A stretch of 64,000 nt of DNA from Verrucomicrobiota bacterium (GCA_023399155.1 JAEWQP010000004.1:1-64000); one strand, 5' to 3'. Numbered from the stretch's first letter, positions 1 through 8,938 are shown. The notes: generated by a model from the letters alone, not told the origin. Numbers and translations are program-made.

Positions 1-60
1 CCCCGCGACCGCCTGGTGCGCGAAATTGCGGCGGGGCCGTTGGCCGCGCCCGACCTATGA
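1..60 (+). CDS. 3' end of an unidentified upstream gene (partial)
   Basis: Frame 1 is open from the left edge for 19 codons and ends at a TGA that overlaps the ATG of the following Nudix gene by four bases (ATGA). The overlap and lack of stops suggest the C-terminus of a co-transcribed upstream gene. The visible residues (PRDRLVREIAAGPLAAPDL) are too few to assign a family. Confidence 0.45.
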   Translation, partial: PRDRLVREIAAGPLAAPDL

Positions 61-605
61 AACCCTGGCGCAGGCTCCAGCGCCGGACTGTCGTCGACGA
101 CGCCTGGGTGAAATTCCACGCCGACCGCGTGGAGCTTCCCGACGGTCACGTGATCGATCCATTCTGGGTGCTAGAGGAGCACGACTGGGTGCACGTCGTC
201 GCATTCGATGCGGAGGGACGCGTCCCGCTCGTGCGCCAGTATCGGTATGCGGGCGACGTGGTCTCCCTGGAGTTTCCCGGCGGCCTGCTCGATGCGGGCG
301 AAGACCCGATCGCCGCCGCGCGTCGTGAATTGCTCGAGGAGACCGGATGCGCTGTCGCCGAGTGCACGCTGGCGGGGTTCGTCTATCCAAATCCAGCGCG
401 CCAGAAAAACCGCCAGTACTGCGTCATCGCCACCGGGCTCGAGATGATCGCCCCGCCCAAGCTTGACCGGACTGAAAGCATCGAGGTCGTCTGGTTGCGG
501 CTCTCCGAGATCCCCGCGCGCATCGCCTCGGGCGAGTTCTGCCAGGGCCTGCACATCGCTTCGCTTCAGATCGCGCTGCAGAACCTGCCGCCGGGGATGA
601 GGTAG
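57..605 (+). CDS. Nudix hydrolase, ADP-ribose pyrophosphatase type
   Basis: This 182-residue protein carries a complete Nudix box at about residues 75-97 (GGLLDAGEDPI followed by RELLEETG), which fits GX5EX7REUXEEXGU. Nudix enzymes use this loop to bind magnesium and cleave nucleoside diphosphates linked to another moiety. The overall layout, with an N-terminal strand pair, the VEFPGG-like SLEFPGGLL segment and a YPNPAR stretch after the box, resembles the NudF/ADP-ribose pyrophosphatase branch. The exact substrate cannot be read from sequence. It overlaps the preceding gene by four bases, so it is probably the last gene of an operon that enters from the left. Confidence 0.85.
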   Translation: MKPWRRLQRRTVVDDAWVKFHADRVELPDGHVIDPFWVLEEHDWVHVVAFDAEGRVPLVRQYRYAGDVVSLEFPGGLLDAGEDPIAAARRELLEETGCAVAECTLAGFVYPNPARQKNRQYCVIATGLEMIAPPKLDRTESIEVVWLRLSEIPARIASGEFCQGLHIASLQIALQNLPPGMR

Positions 606-896
606 GCAGCCCGCTCGCGAGCGCCCATCGACGCGCCCGGCCGTGAAGCCGGTCGGCGGACGGGGGGCCTACGTTTGGTAAGCATTCCAGCCTGAATGTC
701 AGTCGGGGCTCTCGTTCGGGGTCCCGTCCGGAACGCCTCCGGCCGTCGTCGTTCACCGCAGGGCCCGGTCTTCAGAGGGCATTCAGTTTTTCCGCCCTTC
801 AGTCCTCCGGCCTTTCCTCACAAACTCCGGTCGTGACGCCGCCGACCTGTTCACGCACGCTGCCGGGTCCGTTATCCTCCACTGTTCGACCACGCC

Positions 897-2186
897 ATGC
901 GCATCCTCGATTACACGTCCTCCGCTTTCTGGCCTGCGATGCGGCGCTTCTGCCGCGCCGCTGCTTCCGATCCGGCGGTGCAGCATGCGGTCGCGGGGAT
1001 GCTGGCCGACGTCGAACGGGAAGGGGACGAAGCGATCGCCCGCTACGTTGCGAAGTTCGACGGCGCTGCGCTCAAGCCCGCGCAATTTCGGGTCGACGCC
1101 GCTGAACTCGCCGCCGCGGCACGCCGCTTGCCGCGCGCCGATCGCGCCGCGATCCGCGAGGCGATCGCCTGTGTGAAGGCATTCAACCGTCGCAGCCTTC
1201 CGCGGGCCTGGCGCGCGCGCAACCCCCAGGGGGCCCGGATCGGCGAGACGTTTTTTCCTCTGCGTCGGGTCGGGCTCTATATTCCGCGCGGCCTCGCCTC
1301 CACCGTGATCATGACCGCGGTCATCGCCCGGCTCGCGCGCGTGCCGGAGATCGCAATTTTCACCCCGTGCGACCGCGAGGGTCGCGTCTCCGATGCGGTG
1401 CTCGCCGCGGCGCAGCTCTGCGGCGTGACCGAGGTCTACCGCATCGGCGGCGTACCGGCCATCGGCGCGATGGCATTCGGCACGAAGACAATCCCGGCCG
1501 TGGTCAAGATCTTCGGCCCGGGAAACGCCTACGTCGTCGAGGCCAAGCGCCAGGTGTTTGGACAGGTCGGGATCGATCTGCTTCCGGGGCCGAGCGAGGT
1601 GATGGTCATCGCGGATACATCGGCAAATCCTGCTTTCGTGGCTGCGGACCTGCTCGCGCAGGCCGAGCACGGCTCCGGGCGCGAGAAGGTCTTTCTCGTC
1701 TCGACTTCGAAGAAGTTCATCGCCGCCGTGCACGAGCGGCTCGACGCCGCGCTGGCCACGCTCGGGCGCGCCGAGGCGGTGCGCCGCGTGCTGAAGGATG
1801 GATTTGTCTCGATCGTCGTGCCCGACCTCACGGCCGCGGCGGAGGTGGGCGACTGGGTCGCGCCCGAACACCTTGAACTCGAGGTCAAGCCCGCCGCGCG
1901 CGCCGCGCTGCAGGCCGGTATCACGACGGCCGGTGCGGTCATGCTCGGCGGCTGGTCGGCCACGGCGCTGGGCGACTTCACCGCGGGGCCCAGCCACGAG
2001 CTGCCGACCGGGCGCTCCGGACGCTTTTCCAGCGGGCTGCAGGCGGTTGACTTCATGCGCCGGTCCAGTCTGGTCGAGTACGACGAGCGCGCCCTGCGCC
2101 GCGCCGCGCCCGTGGTCGAGGCCTTCGCACGCATGGAGAAACTCGACGCCCATGGGCGATCGGTGACCGTGCGGACCGAATCCTGA
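897..2186 (+). CDS. hisD: Histidinol dehydrogenase
   Basis: HisD carries out the last two oxidations of histidine synthesis, L-histidinol to L-histidine with two NAD+. The 429-residue protein has normal length. The expected zinc ligands are visible: Gln255 and His258 in LLAQAEHGSG, Asp360 in LGDFTAGPSHELPTG and His419 in LDAHG. The catalytic Glu324-His325 pair lies in VAPEHLELEV. The GPGNAYV and GPSEVMV motifs are also present. The gene begins a same-strand run hisD-hisC-hisB-hisH. A repeat-filled gap of about 200 bases separates it from hisC, so co-transcription is likely but not certain. Confidence 0.97.
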   Translation: MRILDYTSSAFWPAMRRFCRAAASDPAVQHAVAGMLADVEREGDEAIARYVAKFDGAALKPAQFRVDAAELAAAARRLPRADRAAIREAIACVKAFNRRSLPRAWRARNPQGARIGETFFPLRRVGLYIPRGLASTVIMTAVIARLARVPEIAIFTPCDREGRVSDAVLAAAQLCGVTEVYRIGGVPAIGAMAFGTKTIPAVVKIFGPGNAYVVEAKRQVFGQVGIDLLPGPSEVMVIADTSANPAFVAADLLAQAEHGSGREKVFLVSTSKKFIAAVHERLDAALATLGRAEAVRRVLKDGFVSIVVPDLTAAAEVGDWVAPEHLELEVKPAARAALQAGITTAGAVMLGGWSATALGDFTAGPSHELPTGRSGRFSSGLQAVDFMRRSSLVEYDERALRRAAPVVEAFARMEKLDAHGRSVTVRTES

Positions 2187-2381
2187 TTTGAACCACAGAG
2201 GCCACAGAGAGCACCGCGTCGGGCATGGGGTAGGGCGAGGCCCCTGGCCGAGCCGCGTTTTCCGACAGCCTTTCATTCGCGGCTCGGCCAGAGGCCTCGC
2301 CCTACCTGCCTTTGTCTCGGCGCTCTCAGTGCCCTCCGCGTTTTTGCCGTTCGGCAAAGAGCGCGATGTGGTTCAATCCTG
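2187..2381. repeat. Intergenic repeat family B, copy 1 (with a family A hairpin nested inside)
   Basis: The hisD-hisC gap starts with CACAGAGGCCACAGAGAG and ends, on the opposite strand, with GAACCACATCGCGCT, followed by a perfect hairpin at 2343-2358 (TTTGCCG, loop TT, CGGCAAA). The reverse complement of this block matches 55232-55480 at both ends. A family A palindrome sits in the middle at 2230-2305. No convincing coding potential was seen. It may be a transposon-derived non-autonomous repeat or a structured RNA; the sequence does not decide. Confidence 0.75.
2230..2305. repeat. Intergenic palindromic repeat family A, copy 1
   Basis: Two long complementary arms, left 2230-2256 (GTAGGGCGAGGCCCCTGGCC then GAGCCGC) and right 2279-2305, flank a loop of about 22 bases. 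The same arms recur at 4138-4213 and 11801-11876, with half-copies at 48891-48918 and near 55380-55436. Loop sequences differ between copies while the arms are kept, which is typical of REP-like hairpin elements. Confidence 0.85.
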
Positions 2382-2392
2382 ACTTTCCGTAG

Positions 2393-3502
2393 ATGAGCCA
2401 ATCCTCCGACATCCTCCAACTGGCCGCAGCGCACGTGCGCTCGCTTCACGCCTACACGCCCGGCCTTCAGCCGAAGGAAGCGGGATGGGTGAAGCTGAAT
2501 ACCAACGAGAACCCGTATCCACCGAGTCCCCACGTCGCGGAAGCGGTGGCGCGCGAACTCGGGGCGTCACTGCGGCTCTACCCGGATCCGCTCAGTACTG
2601 CGGTGCGCCGCGGGTTCGCCCAGTTGCACGGGCTGGATGAGAAGCAGGTGATCGTCGGCAACGGCTCGGACGACGTCCTCAATCTCCTCGTGCGCGCATT
2701 TGCCGGCGGTGCCGGACGGGGCGTCAGCTTCGCCATGCCCAGCTATTCGCTCTACCCGGTGCTCGTCGCGATCGAGAACGGCGCGACGGTCGAGGTGCCA
2801 TTCTCGCGCGACATGGCGCTGCCGGTCGAGGCACTCGCCGCCTCGGACGCGTCGCTGCTGCTGTTGACTTCCCCGAATGCACCGACGGGTGTGGGCTTCC
2901 GCACCGGGGACATCGAGCGCCTCGCGCAGGCGTTTCGCGGGATACTCGTCGTCGACGAGGCCTACGCCGATTTTGCCGACGAGAACGCCATGGGACTCGT
3001 CGGCCGATATCCGCGGCTGGTCGTGACGCGCACGCTGTCAAAATCACACGGGCTCGCCGGCCTGCGCGTGGGTTTCGCAGCCGGGGATCCCGAGGTGATC
3101 GACCTGCTCGACCGCGTGCGGGACAGCTACAACGTCAACCGGCTCTCCCAGGCGGGCGCGATCGCCGCGCTCGGCGACACCGCCCACCTCGCCGACACCC
3201 TCGCGCGGATCAAGCGCACGCGGACCGAGACTGAGGCGGGCCTTCGCGCCCGAGGCTGGTTCACCTATCCGTCGCAGGCCAACTTCGTCTTCACGGAGCC
3301 GCGTTCGCCTGATGGCCGGACCGGGGCGGACGTGGCGAAGGCATGTTACGAGCATCTCCTCACGCAAAAGGTGCTCGTGCGCTACTTCGGGAGTCACGCC
3401 TTGACCCGTACTTTCCTCAGAATCACTGTCGGCACCGATTCCGATATGGAGGCCCTCTCGCGGGCGATTGACTCATGGATCAACCACGCATCGCGGAAAT
3501 AA
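2393..3502 (+). CDS. hisC: Histidinol-phosphate aminotransferase
   Basis: HisC transfers an amino group from glutamate to imidazole-acetol phosphate, using PLP. The 369-residue protein is a fold-type I aminotransferase with LNTNENPYPPSP at 35-46, GNGSDD at 89-94, SPNAPTG at 160-166, DEAY at 188-191 and the PLP lysine Lys217 in TLSKSHGLAGLRVG. The N-terminal NENP motif is characteristic of HisC rather than other class I/II enzymes. Its last 28 bases overlap the start of hisB in another frame, which points to translational coupling. Confidence 0.95.
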   Translation: MSQSSDILQLAAAHVRSLHAYTPGLQPKEAGWVKLNTNENPYPPSPHVAEAVARELGASLRLYPDPLSTAVRRGFAQLHGLDEKQVIVGNGSDDVLNLLVRAFAGGAGRGVSFAMPSYSLYPVLVAIENGATVEVPFSRDMALPVEALAASDASLLLLTSPNAPTGVGFRTGDIERLAQAFRGILVVDEAYADFADENAMGLVGRYPRLVVTRTLSKSHGLAGLRVGFAAGDPEVIDLLDRVRDSYNVNRLSQAGAIAALGDTAHLADTLARIKRTRTETEAGLRARGWFTYPSQANFVFTEPRSPDGRTGADVAKACYEHLLTQKVLVRYFGSHALTRTFLRITVGTDSDMEALSRAIDSWINHASRK

Positions 3503-4071
3503 AGCGCAAGACCGCCGAGACCGACATCGTCCTTCGCCTGACGGTTGACGGCAAGGGTCAGTCCAGCATCGCCACCGGCGTGCCGTTCTTTGACCACATG
3601 CTCACGCTGCTGGCGAAGCATGCGATGTTCGACCTCGACGTGACGGTGAAGGGCGATGTCGAAGTCGACTATCACCACACGGTGGAGGATGTCGGGATCG
3701 CCCTGGGCGAGGCGCTGAAAGCGGCGGTCGGCGACAAGAAAGGCATGGTGCGCTATGGATTTTTCATCCTGCCGATGGACGAGTGTCTGGGGCGCGTCGC
3801 GGTGGACCTCGGCGGGCGCCCGTTCCTCGCCTACGAGTGCAATCCGAGCAGCCTTTACGTGCGCGATTTCAACATCCTGCTCGTGAAGGAATTCTTCCGC
3901 GCGTTTTCCAACAGCGCGGCCGCCAACGTGCATGCCCGGCTTGAATACGGCGAGGAGCCGCACCACGCCGCCGAGTGTCTGTTCAAGTGCCTGGCGCGTG
4001 CCCTCGACCAGGCCTGCCGGCTCGACCCGCGGGCGGTCGGCACCGTGCCGTCCACCAAGGGCGTGCTGTAG
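3475..4071 (+). CDS. hisB: Imidazoleglycerol-phosphate dehydratase
   Basis: HisB removes water from imidazoleglycerol phosphate to give imidazole-acetol phosphate, the substrate of HisC. The 198-residue protein is the monofunctional form without the phosphatase domain found in enterobacteria. Metal-binding motifs are visible: FFDHML with His41, DYHHTVEDVG with His67/His68/Glu71/Asp72, and EPHHAAECLFK with His163/His164/Glu167. The start inside the 3' end of hisC is the only ATG that gives the normal N-terminus. It is followed by a 250-base gap rich in repeats before hisH. Confidence 0.97.
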   Translation: MDQPRIAEIKRKTAETDIVLRLTVDGKGQSSIATGVPFFDHMLTLLAKHAMFDLDVTVKGDVEVDYHHTVEDVGIALGEALKAAVGDKKGMVRYGFFILPMDECLGRVAVDLGGRPFLAYECNPSSLYVRDFNILLVKEFFRAFSNSAAANVHARLEYGEEPHHAAECLFKCLARALDQACRLDPRAVGTVPSTKGVL

Positions 4072-4137
4072 GAAGGGCTGAAGGGCTGAAGGGCCGTCGG
4101 GTGCTCTTGCTGAGGGTGCGCGGAGCGTGGGTCGCGG

Positions 4138-4213
4138 GTAGGGCGAGGCCTCCGGCCGAGCCGCTACGATGCGCTCGCGGTGGACGGGCGGCTCGGCCGG
4201 AGGCCTCGCCCTT
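4138..4213. repeat. Intergenic palindromic repeat family A, copy 2
   Basis: Left arm 4138-4164 (GTAGGGCGAGGCCTCCGGCC then GAGCCGC) and right arm 4188-4213 are near-perfect reverse complements around a loop of about 23 bases. It lies between hisB and hisH and is the same element as 2230-2305 and 11801-11876. Upstream, at about 4072-4095, there is a short tandem repeat of the unit AAGGGCTG. Confidence 0.85.
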
Positions 4214-4281
4214 CCGCCAGAGACGACCCTCGCGCTGGACATTTTCCCGCGACCGGACGTTCTTAAGGCTGCCGTCCCAAC

Positions 4282-4316
4282 ATTCGTCATTCGTCACGCG
4301 TCATTCATCATTCGAG
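4282..4316. repeat. Short degenerate direct repeat of ATTCGTC
   Basis: Just before hisH the sequence reads ATTCGTCATTCGTCACGCGT and continues with CATTCATCATTCG, four or five degenerate copies of a 7-base unit. Its function is unknown. It lies in the position where the hisH leader would be. Confidence 0.5.
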
Positions 4317-4323
4317 ATCTCTG

Positions 4324-4959
4324 ATGTCCCGCATCGCAGTCATCAATTACGGCATGGGCAATCTTCGCAGCGTCTCGCAGGCGTTGCAGGCGGTCGGCGC
4401 GGAGGTGCATGTGTGCGAGAAACCCGCGGAGGTCGCCGCCGCGGGCGGGCTCGTGCTTCCCGGCGTGGGTGCACTGGCTGACTGTGTGAGCGCGCTGCAG
4501 GCGTCGGGCTTTGCCTCGTTTGTTCGCGACTGGATCGCGGCTGACCGGCCGTTTCTCGGCGTGTGCCTCGGCCTTCAGGCGCTGTTCGACCACTCCGAGG
4601 AGGGCGACATCGAGGGCCTCGGCATCTTTCGCGGCAAGGTCGTGCGCTTTCGGCGCCCGCCGGCATTCAAGATTCCGCACATGGGCTGGAACACCGTCAC
4701 CTTTCGCGACCCGGGCTCGCCGCTCATCGAGGGCCTGCGGGCGGCGGGCGAATCGTTCTATTTTGTTCACAGCTTCCACGTCGTGCCGGAGGACCCGGAG
4801 CTCACCTTCGGGACATGCGACTACGGGGGTGATTTCACGGCGGCGGTTGCGCGTGGTCGGTGCTTTGCCACGCAGTTCCATCCCGAGAAGAGCCAGGCCA
4901 CCGGGCTCGCGTTGTATCGAAACTTCGTCCGACTGAGCGCACTCGCGGCCACGGGGTGA
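4324..4959 (+). CDS. hisH: Imidazole glycerol phosphate synthase, glutaminase subunit
   Basis: HisH hydrolyses glutamine and channels ammonia to the HisF cyclase. The 211-residue class I amidotransferase has the nucleophile Cys81 in FLGVCLGLQ and the other triad members His186 and Glu188 in QFHPEKS. The N-terminus INYGMGNLRSV is diagnostic for HisH. Its partners hisF and hisA, which usually follow, are absent: the next gene is citrate synthase, so the subunit must pair with a HisF encoded elsewhere. Confidence 0.96.
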   Translation: MSRIAVINYGMGNLRSVSQALQAVGAEVHVCEKPAEVAAAGGLVLPGVGALADCVSALQASGFASFVRDWIAADRPFLGVCLGLQALFDHSEEGDIEGLGIFRGKVVRFRRPPAFKIPHMGWNTVTFRDPGSPLIEGLRAAGESFYFVHSFHVVPEDPELTFGTCDYGGDFTAAVARGRCFATQFHPEKSQATGLALYRNFVRLSALAATG

Positions 4960-5129
4960 CACCGGGGCCTTATGGTTGCGCGCCAATCGTTTAGCGCGGC
5001 CAATTTTCACCGACTCCGCTTTACTTCGCGGTCGGTGGTGGTACACCCTGCTAGTTCCCCGGCGACGCATGTCGCGTCCAGCCCATCTGATCATCCACCC
5101 CACTTTCGGGGGTTCCACGACTCCGCACT

Positions 5130-6422
5130 ATGCCCAACAAAGCTGTCCTGAAACTTGGTGACAAAGAGCTGACCTATCCGGTGATCGTCGGCTCGGAAGG
5201 TGAGAAGGCGATCGACCTGCGCACCCTGCGTGCGGATACCGGCCACATCACCTACGACGAGGGCTACGGCAACACGGGTTCCTGCGAGAGCGCGATCACC
5301 TACATCGATGGCGAGGCGGGCATCCTTCGCTACCGCGGTTATCCGATCGAACAACTGGCCGAGCACTCGAGCTTCGTTGAGACCGCGTATCTGGTGATCT
5401 ATGGCGAGCTTCCGACCCCGGACCAGCGCAAGGCTTTCTCCGCCCTGCTCACCGAACACGCGCCGATCCACGAGCGCATGGTCTACCTGTTCGAGAGCTA
5501 CCCGCGCGACGCCCATCCCATGGCGCTCCTGGGCGCGATGATGAACGCCCTGTCCGGCTACTACCCGACGTTTGCGACCAACGACGCCAAGCGCGACCTG
5601 GAAAACTTCGACGTCGCCGCGGCCATGGCGTTGTCAAAAGTGCGCACCATCACCGCGCTCACCTACCGCATGAGCCGCGGCCTGCCGGTGATCTATCCCC
5701 GGCGCAATCTGAAGTACTGCGAGAACTTCCTGCACATGATGTTCTCGGATCCGTACGAGCACTACGAATGCCCGCCGGTCGTCGCGCGCGCGCTCAACAT
5801 GATCCTCGCGCTCCACGCGGATCACGAGCAGAACTGCTCCACCTCGACCGTGCGCATGGTCGCCTCCTCGGGCGCCAATCTCTTCGCCTCCTGCGCCGCC
5901 GGCATCTGCGCGCTCTGGGGACCGCTCCACGGCGGCGCGAACATGGCGGTGATCCAGATGCTGGAGGAGATCCACGCCACGGGCGACGACGGCTCGCGGT
6001 TCATCGCCAACGCCAAGGCGGGCAAGAGTCGCCTCATGGGCTTCGGCCACCGCGTCTACAAAAACTACGACCCGCGCGCCAAGATCATCGGCAAGGCGTG
6101 TGAGGAACTCCTGACGACGCTCGGCGTGCAGGATCCGCTCCTGGACATCGCGCGCCACCTCGAGCAGGCCGCGCTCAACGACAGTTACTTCGTCGATCGC
6201 AAGCTCTACCCCAATGTCGACTTCTACAGCGGCATCATGATGCGCGCGATCGGCATCCCGGTGAACATGTTCACCGTGATGTTTGCCATCGGCCGGATGC
6301 CCGGGTGGATCGCCAACTGGCGGGAGGTCGCGAGCAATTCGAAGGGCCGCATCTACCGCCCGCGCCAGATCTACACGGGCAAGACCGTCCGCGACTACGT
6401 GCCGCCCGAACAGCGCGGCTGA
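5130..6422 (+). CDS. gltA: Citrate synthase
   Basis: This enzyme condenses oxaloacetate and acetyl-CoA to citrate at the entry of the TCA cycle. The 430 residues have the length and N-terminal beta-domain (TYDEGYGNTGSCES) of the hexameric, NADH-regulated bacterial type. Active-site histidines are in ALHADHEQNCSTST (229 and 232), GPLHGGAN (267) and GFGHRVYKNYDPRA (307), and the catalytic Asp364 is in PNVDFYSG. It has its own 170-base upstream region and no same-strand partner downstream, so it is probably monocistronic. Confidence 0.96.
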   Translation: MPNKAVLKLGDKELTYPVIVGSEGEKAIDLRTLRADTGHITYDEGYGNTGSCESAITYIDGEAGILRYRGYPIEQLAEHSSFVETAYLVIYGELPTPDQRKAFSALLTEHAPIHERMVYLFESYPRDAHPMALLGAMMNALSGYYPTFATNDAKRDLENFDVAAAMALSKVRTITALTYRMSRGLPVIYPRRNLKYCENFLHMMFSDPYEHYECPPVVARALNMILALHADHEQNCSTSTVRMVASSGANLFASCAAGICALWGPLHGGANMAVIQMLEEIHATGDDGSRFIANAKAGKSRLMGFGHRVYKNYDPRAKIIGKACEELLTTLGVQDPLLDIARHLEQAALNDSYFVDRKLYPNVDFYSGIMMRAIGIPVNMFTVMFAIGRMPGWIANWREVASNSKGRIYRPRQIYTGKTVRDYVPPEQRG

Positions 6423-6797
6423 ACCAACAGAACTCGTGCAGCGGGCGAAGGTGGAGCGCGACCTCCGGGCGTGCTCCCGCTTTCGCACCGCCCCAGCCCG
6501 CCCAGCCGCTTACGCCGCCGGCTTCGGCGGGTCCTGACGATTGCCACCACGCCGTAGCGCATGGCGCAAAGGCGGAGGTCGGGTTCCACCGCTTGGTGCG
6601 TTAGACGCGTGCAGAGATGGACGTCGACGGCACGAGCCCGGCCACGCGCAGCGGGATCGTGGTTGATGCGGCTTGGTGCCCCTGTCGCCAGCGGCGATTC
6701 AATCTGCGTCGGTCGATCCTTGGAATCGGGGGTGGCGCGCCCCAAAAGCCGGCACGCGCGTGAGACTTCAGCTCAGCCCCGCCGTGCGGACGCGGCC
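6423..6797. other. Intergenic region after gltA, no gene seen
   Basis: About 375 bases lie between the convergent gltA and VC0807-type genes. A GC hairpin (CCGCCG, loop GCTT, CGGCGG) lies at about 6514-6529 without a T-run, so it is a weak terminator candidate. At 6575-6591 there is a 17-base sequence, GAGGTCGGGTTCCACCG, that recurs after the GH27 gene at 27306-27322. Open frames here have no recognisable protein content. Confidence 0.5.
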
Positions 6798-7547
6798 CTA
6801 CGCCTGCTTCTTCTTCTGGTGATGCGGATGCAGGATGTCGTCGAGGTCGAGACCCGTCAATCGGTGGACCCCGCGCAGCAGCTTCATCAGCGCGACGATC
6901 ATGATCGCCATGCTCGGCACCATGATCACCGGCCACGACCACCAGTTCATCTTGCCGAGCTGCGCGGTGAACTCGGACGTATTGGGGGCGGCCGTGAGGA
7001 TGATGCGGGCGAGCACGAAGTTGAGCACCGCACTCAGTGCGAAACTGCCGGCCAGCAGCCAGGTGCAGGTCTTCAGGAGCCGCTCAAACTGGGCACGCGT
7101 CCCGTGCGCCTCGAGCGCTGATTCCACCTTGGGGACGTTGATGACTGATTCGTTGAAGATCATCTCCCGCACCAGCGGCTGGCGCGTCTTCAGCGTCGCC
7201 AGCACGGCCAGCGCGAAGATCGCCGGCACGGACGCTTCCTTGATGGCAAAGGCCATCGCGCTCGCGTGCGCCAGGCCCAGCGCTCCGGTCAAGCCGACGC
7301 TCACGAGGCCCACGCCGGAGAAGAGATTCCACTTCCTGCGGGTGACGAGATCGTAGAGGCCGTAGCCCAGTGGCAGCGCGAGGCCCGCCATCATGGCGCC
7401 AAGCGGCCCGAGGCGATCGGGTGCGCTCAGCTTGCTCATGATCAGGCCCGGCAGGACCACGTTGCAGATGAGGTTGAGCCAGATGTTCTCCGGCTTCCGG
7501 GCCGGCGCGGGCGCGGCGGTGGCGGGTAGGGGGGCGGATTCGGGCAT
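6798..7547 (-). CDS. VC0807-family multi-pass membrane protein
   Basis: The 249-residue protein has an Ala/Pro-rich N-terminus, about six hydrophobic segments (around residues 25-40, 48-65, 75-92, 100-115, 160-185 and 200-220) and a basic His/Lys-rich C-terminus (HPHHQKKKQA). The overall pattern, including the segment NWWSWPVIMVPSMAIMIVAL, resembles the VC0807 family of uncharacterised inner-membrane proteins. No catalytic motif is visible and no function is assigned. It stands alone on the minus strand and is divergent from pdxJ, with about 78 bases between the starts. Confidence 0.7.
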   Translation of the reverse strand: MPESAPLPATAAPAPARKPENIWLNLICNVVLPGLIMSKLSAPDRLGPLGAMMAGLALPLGYGLYDLVTRRKWNLFSGVGLVSVGLTGALGLAHASAMAFAIKEASVPAIFALAVLATLKTRQPLVREMIFNESVINVPKVESALEAHGTRAQFERLLKTCTWLLAGSFALSAVLNFVLARIILTAAPNTSEFTAQLGKMNWWSWPVIMVPSMAIMIVALMKLLRGVHRLTGLDLDDILHPHHQKKKQA

Positions 7548-7625
7548 GCGTGAGCGAGAAACCGCCCAGTCTCCGGACAGGTCTGCACTAGTCGAACGCG
7601 AAGTTTCTGCTACAGTCGCCCCGCA

Positions 7626-8390
7626 ATGTCCTCCCCCGGCTCACTTCTGCTCGGCGTCAACATCGACCACGCGGCCACGCTTCGCCAGGCGCGCTATCGT
7701 TCGGCCGCCCGGACGTGCGGGCAGATGATCGAGCCCGACCCGGTGGCCCTGGCGCTGCTGGCCGAGCGGGCCGGCGCGGACGGCATCACCGTGCACCTGC
7801 GGGAGGATCGCCGGCACATCCAGCCGCGCGATGTGCTGCGCCTGCGCGAGTCCATCGCCACACGCCTCAACCTGGAGATGGCGTGCACGCCGGCCATGAC
7901 GCGATTCGCCCTCGAGGTGAAGCCCGACGCGGTCTGCGTCGTGCCGGAGAACCGTTCTGAAGTGACGACCGAGGGCGGGCTGGACGCGGTCGGAATCAGC
8001 CGCCGGCTCGGCCGCGCCATCGAGCGCCTGCACGCCGCCGGCATCGCCGTGAGCCTGTTCATCGAACCCGAATCCGCGCAGATCGAGGAGGCTGCCCGTC
8101 TCGGCGCGCCCTTCGTCGAACTCCACACCGGGGCCTACGCCAATGCCTACTTCGACGTCCGGCGGCGTCCGCGCGAATTCAAGCGGCTGTATGCCGGTGC
8201 CGAGCACGCCCATGCACTTGGCCTTACAGTCAACGCGGGCCACGGCATCAACTACGTCAACATCGCGGAGATCCGGACCCTGCCTCACCTCCACGAGCTC
8301 AACATCGGCCATGCCGTCCTCAGCCGCGCCCTCTCCACCGGAATCGAGGAGTCCGTCCGCGAGATGAAGGCGCGGATGAACGACAAATGA
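7626..8390 (+). CDS. pdxJ: Pyridoxine 5'-phosphate synthase
   Basis: PdxJ condenses 1-deoxyxylulose 5-phosphate with aminoacetone 3-phosphate to form pyridoxine phosphate in the DXP-dependent vitamin B6 pathway. The 254-residue TIM barrel shows GVNIDHAATLRQAR near the N-terminus, GITVHLREDRRHI, LNLEMA, VPENRSEVTTEGGLD, HTGAYA, NAGHGINYVN and ELNIGHAVLSRA. After RQAR there is a small insertion (YRSAARTCGQMIEPDP) in a position where many homologues have a shorter GTPYPDP-like loop. It probably forms an operon with acpS, nnrDE and dprA. Confidence 0.96.
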   Translation: MSSPGSLLLGVNIDHAATLRQARYRSAARTCGQMIEPDPVALALLAERAGADGITVHLREDRRHIQPRDVLRLRESIATRLNLEMACTPAMTRFALEVKPDAVCVVPENRSEVTTEGGLDAVGISRRLGRAIERLHAAGIAVSLFIEPESAQIEEAARLGAPFVELHTGAYANAYFDVRRRPREFKRLYAGAEHAHALGLTVNAGHGINYVNIAEIRTLPHLHELNIGHAVLSRALSTGIEESVREMKARMNDK

Positions 8391-8560
8391 CCGGGGTCCG
8401 GGGCCACGGATCGGAAGCCGGACCGGTATTCTGATGACACCCACGCTCCGACCTCTTTTGTGGGGACCTGCCGCAGGCCTCCAACGTCCGGTACCCGACC
8501 TCTGACTTTCGATCTCGTCCCATGCCCGCTCCCGACCTCAGTCTCTTTCTCGGCGGATTC

Positions 8561-8938
8561 ATGATCGGCCTCGGTGCCGATATCGTGGACGTCGAGCGCA
8601 TCCGCGGCGTGCTTCAGCGGCAGGGCGACCGTTTTCTCGATCGCGTGTTCACGGACGAGGAGCGCGAGTACTGCCTGAAGATGAAGCACCCCCACAAGCA
8701 TCTCGCCGCGCGCTTTGCCGCCAAGGAGGCGATCTCCAAGGCCTTCACCACGGGCATCGGGGCCGACCTCGGCTGGAGATCCGTATCCATCTACCACGGA
8801 CAGCGCCACGAGCCCCTGGTGCGGCTCGACGACCAGGGACGCGCCCTCCTGCACAGGATCGGCGGTACGCGCGTGCTGGTCACGCTCTCCCATACGGAGA
8901 CCGACGCGATGGCCGTCGCCGCCATCCTGCGGGACTGA
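8561..8938 (+). CDS. acpS: Holo-[acyl-carrier-protein] synthase
   Basis: AcpS transfers the 4'-phosphopantetheine arm of CoA to acyl carrier protein. The chosen start gives MIGLGADIVDVERI, the normal AcpS N-terminus, with a GGCGG stretch just upstream. An alternative ATG at 8522 would add 13 residues (MPAPDLSLFLGGF). Magnesium ligands are Asp7 in GADIVDVERI and Glu56 in RFAAKEAISKAF. The C-terminus LVTLSHTETDAMAVAAILRD is typical. The pdxJ-acpS neighbourhood is common in bacteria and supports both calls. Confidence 0.93.
   Translation: MIGLGADIVDVERIRGVLQRQGDRFLDRVFTDEEREYCLKMKHPHKHLAARFAAKEAISKAFTTGIGADLGWRSVSIYHGQRHEPLVRLDDQGRALLHRIGGTRVLVTLSHTETDAMAVAAILRD

Noticed and set aside
783..2357. 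524-codon open frame on the minus strand
   Set aside because: Antisense to hisD, whose catalytic residues are all present on the other strand.
8522..8560. Upstream ATG extending AcpS by 13 residues
   Set aside because: The added residues are not part of the AcpS family and the inner ATG gives the canonical MIGLGADIVDVERI start.
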